This document shows positions 62,124-64,000 of a DNA stretch of 64,000 nucleotides, one piece after another. The stretch lies in assembly GCF_001746295.1 (NCBI RefSeq), contig NZ_MJAH01000018.1:1-64000 (forward strand), read 5' to 3'. Each line of letters opens with the position of its first letter. Within the stretch, counting starts at the first letter, position 1. Made by a program: the position numbers and the translations under genes. This DNA comes from Streptomyces sp. LUP47B. GTDB lineage: Bacteria; Actinomycetota; Actinomycetes; Streptomycetales; Streptomycetaceae. Under the pieces are notes generated by a model, which saw only the letters and a program-made list of their open reading frames with translations, was not told the DNA's origin and searched no databases.

Positions 62124-63482
62124 TCAACCGCCCAGTTCCGCACGGGAATTGCGTCCGGTGACCGGCTCCGCGAGCCGCTGCTCGTCGCACGCCTTCTGCA
62201 GCCGTTCCAGTGTCTCGTCGAGCCCCGGACCGAGCCGCTCGCCCGGTGCGAAGGTGGCGGGCAGATGCCGCATCCCGTTGATGACCCCGATCGTCTCGTA
62301 GTGCACGGTGCCGTCCGGGTCGCATACGTAGTCGGGCATGCGGTCGAGCACGGCGAGCAGCATCCGCTTGAACACCGTCCGTGCCACGTTCGATCCGATG
62401 CAGCGGTGGATCCCGAGTCCGAAGCTGTTGTGCCGGTTGTGCTTGCGGGCCAGGTCGATGTGGTGCGGGTCGGGGAACTGGGCCGGGTCGCGGTTGGCCA
62501 TCGACCAGGACAGCCACACCCGGTCGCTCTCCTTGAACTCGGTGCCCGCGAGCGCACAGTCCTGCGAGACGGTGCGGCCGTCCCCGACCGCCGGTGTGAA
62601 GAAGCGCAGGAATTCCTCGGTCGCCGGGTCGAGCAGCGTCGCGCGCTCGGCGCTGAGCCGCTCGCGTTCCTTCGGGTTCTGTGACAGCCACTCCAGCGCG
62701 TGGGCGGTCAGTGCGGTCGTCGTGTCGAAGCCGCCGCCGATCAACAGCGCGACCACCCCGATGAGTTCCATCTCGTCCGGCTTCTTGCCGTTGATCTCCG
62801 CCTTCACCAGGGCGTCGATCAGGCCCGGTCGCGGCTGCTCGCGTACGGACGCGATCTGCTGCGCGATGTCCCGCATCATCGCCATGTGCAGTTCGATGAC
62901 CCGCGGCATGTCCGGGGAGTCGGGCGGCGTGTAGACGCCGGCGTGGGCGGGCTCGTTGTAGATGGTCCAGTGTTTGAGCGGAATGCCCAGCATGGCCAGC
63001 GTGAGCACCGCCGGCACGACGTTGGCCAGGTCGTCGATCAGGTCGATTCGGCCCTGCTCGATCTGCTCGTCCAGGCAGGCGCGCACCACCTCGTCGAGGA
63101 AGGGGATCCAGCGCTGGACGGCGGCGGGGGAGAGGTACGGGTTGAGGGCCTGGCGGTAGTGGCGCTGCTCGGGCGGGTCCATCTCCAGGAAGCCGCCGCG
63201 AAAGCCCCGGGCGCGCGTCGGGGCGGGAATGCTGATGCCCTGGTAGCCGGTGCCGTCGCCCGTGACGTCATGGTCGTTGGAGAGATACTCGGCCGCCCGT
63301 GCGAACTCGAACAGTTCGTTGTTGCCGCTGACCACCCAGTGCCCGCCGTGGGTGTCGGACCAGGCCACCGGACAGCGGCTCTGCATCTCCTCGGTGATCG
63401 CCTCGAACCGCTCGCGGTAGCTCGGGGCGTGGCGGTCGAAGGCGTAGACGGGCTTCTTGCGTTCCTCGCGTTCCTCGCTCAT
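62124..63482 (-). CDS. cytochrome P450
   Basis: 452 codons; ATG 63482 overlaps the ferredoxin stop (ATGA) and has GGGGAG upstream. I-helix oxygen-binding motif GGGFDTT at 249-255, E-F-L-R at 290-293 (ExxR) and the haem loop FGLGIHRCIGSNVAR with Cys361. Soluble bacterial class I P450, needing ferredoxin and a reductase; the ferredoxin gene is directly upstream. The MDPPEQRHYRQALNPYLSPA stretch (residues 101-120) is typical. It probably makes the first hydroxylation of the operon's substrate. Confidence 0.95.
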   Translation of the reverse strand: MSEEREERKKPVYAFDRHAPSYRERFEAITEEMQSRCPVAWSDTHGGHWVVSGNNELFEFARAAEYLSNDHDVTGDGTGYQGISIPAPTRARGFRGGFLEMDPPEQRHYRQALNPYLSPAAVQRWIPFLDEVVRACLDEQIEQGRIDLIDDLANVVPAVLTLAMLGIPLKHWTIYNEPAHAGVYTPPDSPDMPRVIELHMAMMRDIAQQIASVREQPRPGLIDALVKAEINGKKPDEMELIGVVALLIGGGFDTTTALTAHALEWLSQNPKERERLSAERATLLDPATEEFLRFFTPAVGDGRTVSQDCALAGTEFKESDRVWLSWSMANRDPAQFPDPHHIDLARKHNRHNSFGLGIHRCIGSNVARTVFKRMLLAVLDRMPDYVCDPDGTVHYETIGVINGMRHLPATFAPGERLGPGLDETLERLQKACDEQRLAEPVTGRNSRAELGG

Positions 63483-63679
63483 CGGTCTCCCCATACCGTG
63501 ATGGCGCGCTCGGGGCAGGAGTGCGCGGCCTCGCTCGCCGGCTCCTCCTGGTCGGCCGGTACGTCCTCGTGGACGGCCGACGAGTGGCCGTCCACCTCAT
63601 CGAGCCGGAACACCTTGGGCGCGACCATGGCGCACAGGGTGTGGCCCTGGCAGCGCTCGGGATCCACGCGCACCTTCAC
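63479..63679 (-). CDS. P450-type small ferredoxin
   Basis: 66 codons from GTG 63679 with AAAGGAGAG upstream; an ATG nine codons earlier would overlap that site. Cluster ligands: CQGHTLC then a single later Cys in AHSCPERA, giving C-x-x-H-x-x-C...C-P. The second ligand position holds His, as in many actinobacterial P450 ferredoxins with [3Fe-4S] clusters. Coupled to the P450 by a 4-bp overlap. Confidence 0.92.
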   Translation of the reverse strand: MKVRVDPERCQGHTLCAMVAPKVFRLDEVDGHSSAVHEDVPADQEEPASEAAHSCPERAITVWGDR

Positions 63680-63740
63680 GGCCTCTCTCCTTTCGTACGG
63701 GTACATGGGAGTCGTACGGGTGCGGGGCGGGCCCGGGGGT

Positions 63741-64000
63741 TCAGCGGCGCCAGTCGTGCCACTTGAGGTAGCCGCCGGCGTCCACGCGCAGCTGCGTGCC
63801 GGTGATGTAGCGCGCCTCGTCGGAGGCGAGGAACAGCACCGCGTTGCTGATGTCGAGCGGCTCCACGTACGGGACGGGCATCGCCTGCTGCACCGCGAAG
63901 GAGGGCTCGGCGTCCGCCCGCGTGGGGTTCTCCAGATCCGGGCGGAACGAGCGGTACATGGGCTCGCTCTGCAGCATCGGAGTGTCGCAGTTCGTCGGGT
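63741..64000 (-). CDS. mycofactocin-type SDR oxidoreductase, C-terminal part (cut by window edge)
   Basis: The frame runs off the right edge; the last 86 codons read PTNCDTPMLQSEPMYRSFRP, DLENPTRADAEPSFAVQQAM and SNAVLFLASDEARYITGTQL before R-V-D-A-G-G. The P-T-N-x-D-T-P-M-L and P-Y-V-E-P-x-D-I-S-N-A-V-L-F-L-A-S-D-E-A-R-Y blocks mark the mycofactocin-coupled SDR subfamily, which holds a non-exchangeable NAD recycled by mycofactocin. It leads the operon and may oxidise the P450 product. Confidence 0.88.
   Translation of the reverse strand, partial: PTNCDTPMLQSEPMYRSFRPDLENPTRADAEPSFAVQQAMPVPYVEPLDISNAVLFLASDEARYITGTQLRVDAGGYLKWHDWRR

Noticed and set aside
1..64000. tRNA, rRNA and CRISPR arrays
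   Set aside because: Reading for tRNA T-loop consensus, rRNA-like conserved blocks and regularly spaced repeats gave no candidate; a covariance-model search was not possible here.
1..64000. secondary-metabolite gene cluster (PKS, NRPS, terpene synthase, lanthipeptide)
   Set aside because: No carrier-protein, condensation, ketosynthase or cyclase signatures were seen; the P450/CoA operon looks catabolic rather than biosynthetic.

Overview
The window looks like accessory DNA from a Streptomyces or closely related actinomycete. It is very GC-rich, GTG starts and 4-base ATGA/GTGA gene overlaps are common, and the families are typical of the genus: class F sortases, GH92/GH5/GH2 secreted glycosidases, MmyB-type XRE and TetR regulators, ECF sigma factors, CU044_5270 and DUF6193 proteins, and a mycofactocin-type SDR. 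No rRNA, tRNA, CRISPR array or core housekeeping block was seen. The density of broken mobile-element and recombinase remnants suggests a variable region such as a chromosome arm or island; that placement is inference.

Layout. 0-8 kb: 3' ends of IS256, ISKra4 and IS701 transposases, an RHS tip, small secreted proteins (I36-type inhibitor, lamin-tail protein), an ArsR/DUF5937 regulator, and a class F sortase with its presumed surface partner. 8.9-13.6 kb: a divergent pair, a TPR protein split by two single-base shifts facing a membrane-anchored NB-ARC/TPR STAND protein. 13.7-16.2 kb: decayed IS256, SRAP, tyrosine recombinase, DUF6193 and TIGR02391 genes. 16.4-26 kb: SDR plus MmyB regulator, a large secreted GH92 mannosidase, an RmlD-like reductase separated from its upstream DNA by an IS1341-type tnpB element, and a secreted GH5 cellulase behind a perfect 16-bp LacI-like palindrome. 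26-27.4 kb: more transposase scraps. 27.6-32.3 kb: a second sortase-substrate pair, an ECF sigma factor with a membrane partner, and an S9 peptidase. 32.4-43.4 kb: orphan genes (ankyrin/HEAT, TPR, small membrane and soluble proteins, DUF2461, ECF/CU044_5270) interleaved with TerD, methyltransferase, integrase, TniB and ISL3-like fragments. 43.5-49.3 kb: a TetR/reductase/epoxide-hydrolase unit and a two-component system. 49.7-53.9 kb: a GH2 + GH42/DUF5597 operon flanked by an MFS-transporter tail and by GH2-tail/GH3-head scars.

54.9-64.0 kb is one long minus-strand catabolic operon: mycofactocin-type SDR (cut by the window edge), P450 ferredoxin, P450, a DUF35/OB-fold-thiolase fusion, alpha/beta hydrolase, DoxX, a 3-hydroxyisobutyrate-dehydrogenase-like enzyme, a decayed crotonase, aldehyde dehydrogenase and a CaiB-type CoA transferase. 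Nearly every junction is a 4-bp overlap, so the proteins are probably made together. The set fits oxidation, CoA activation and retro-aldol shortening of a terpenoid- or steroid-like substrate, but no substrate can be named from sequence. This operon, with its single-chain retro-aldolase-like fusion, is the most promising undescribed system in the window. The STAND/TPR pair and the 33-43 kb orphan-gene island are the next most interesting.
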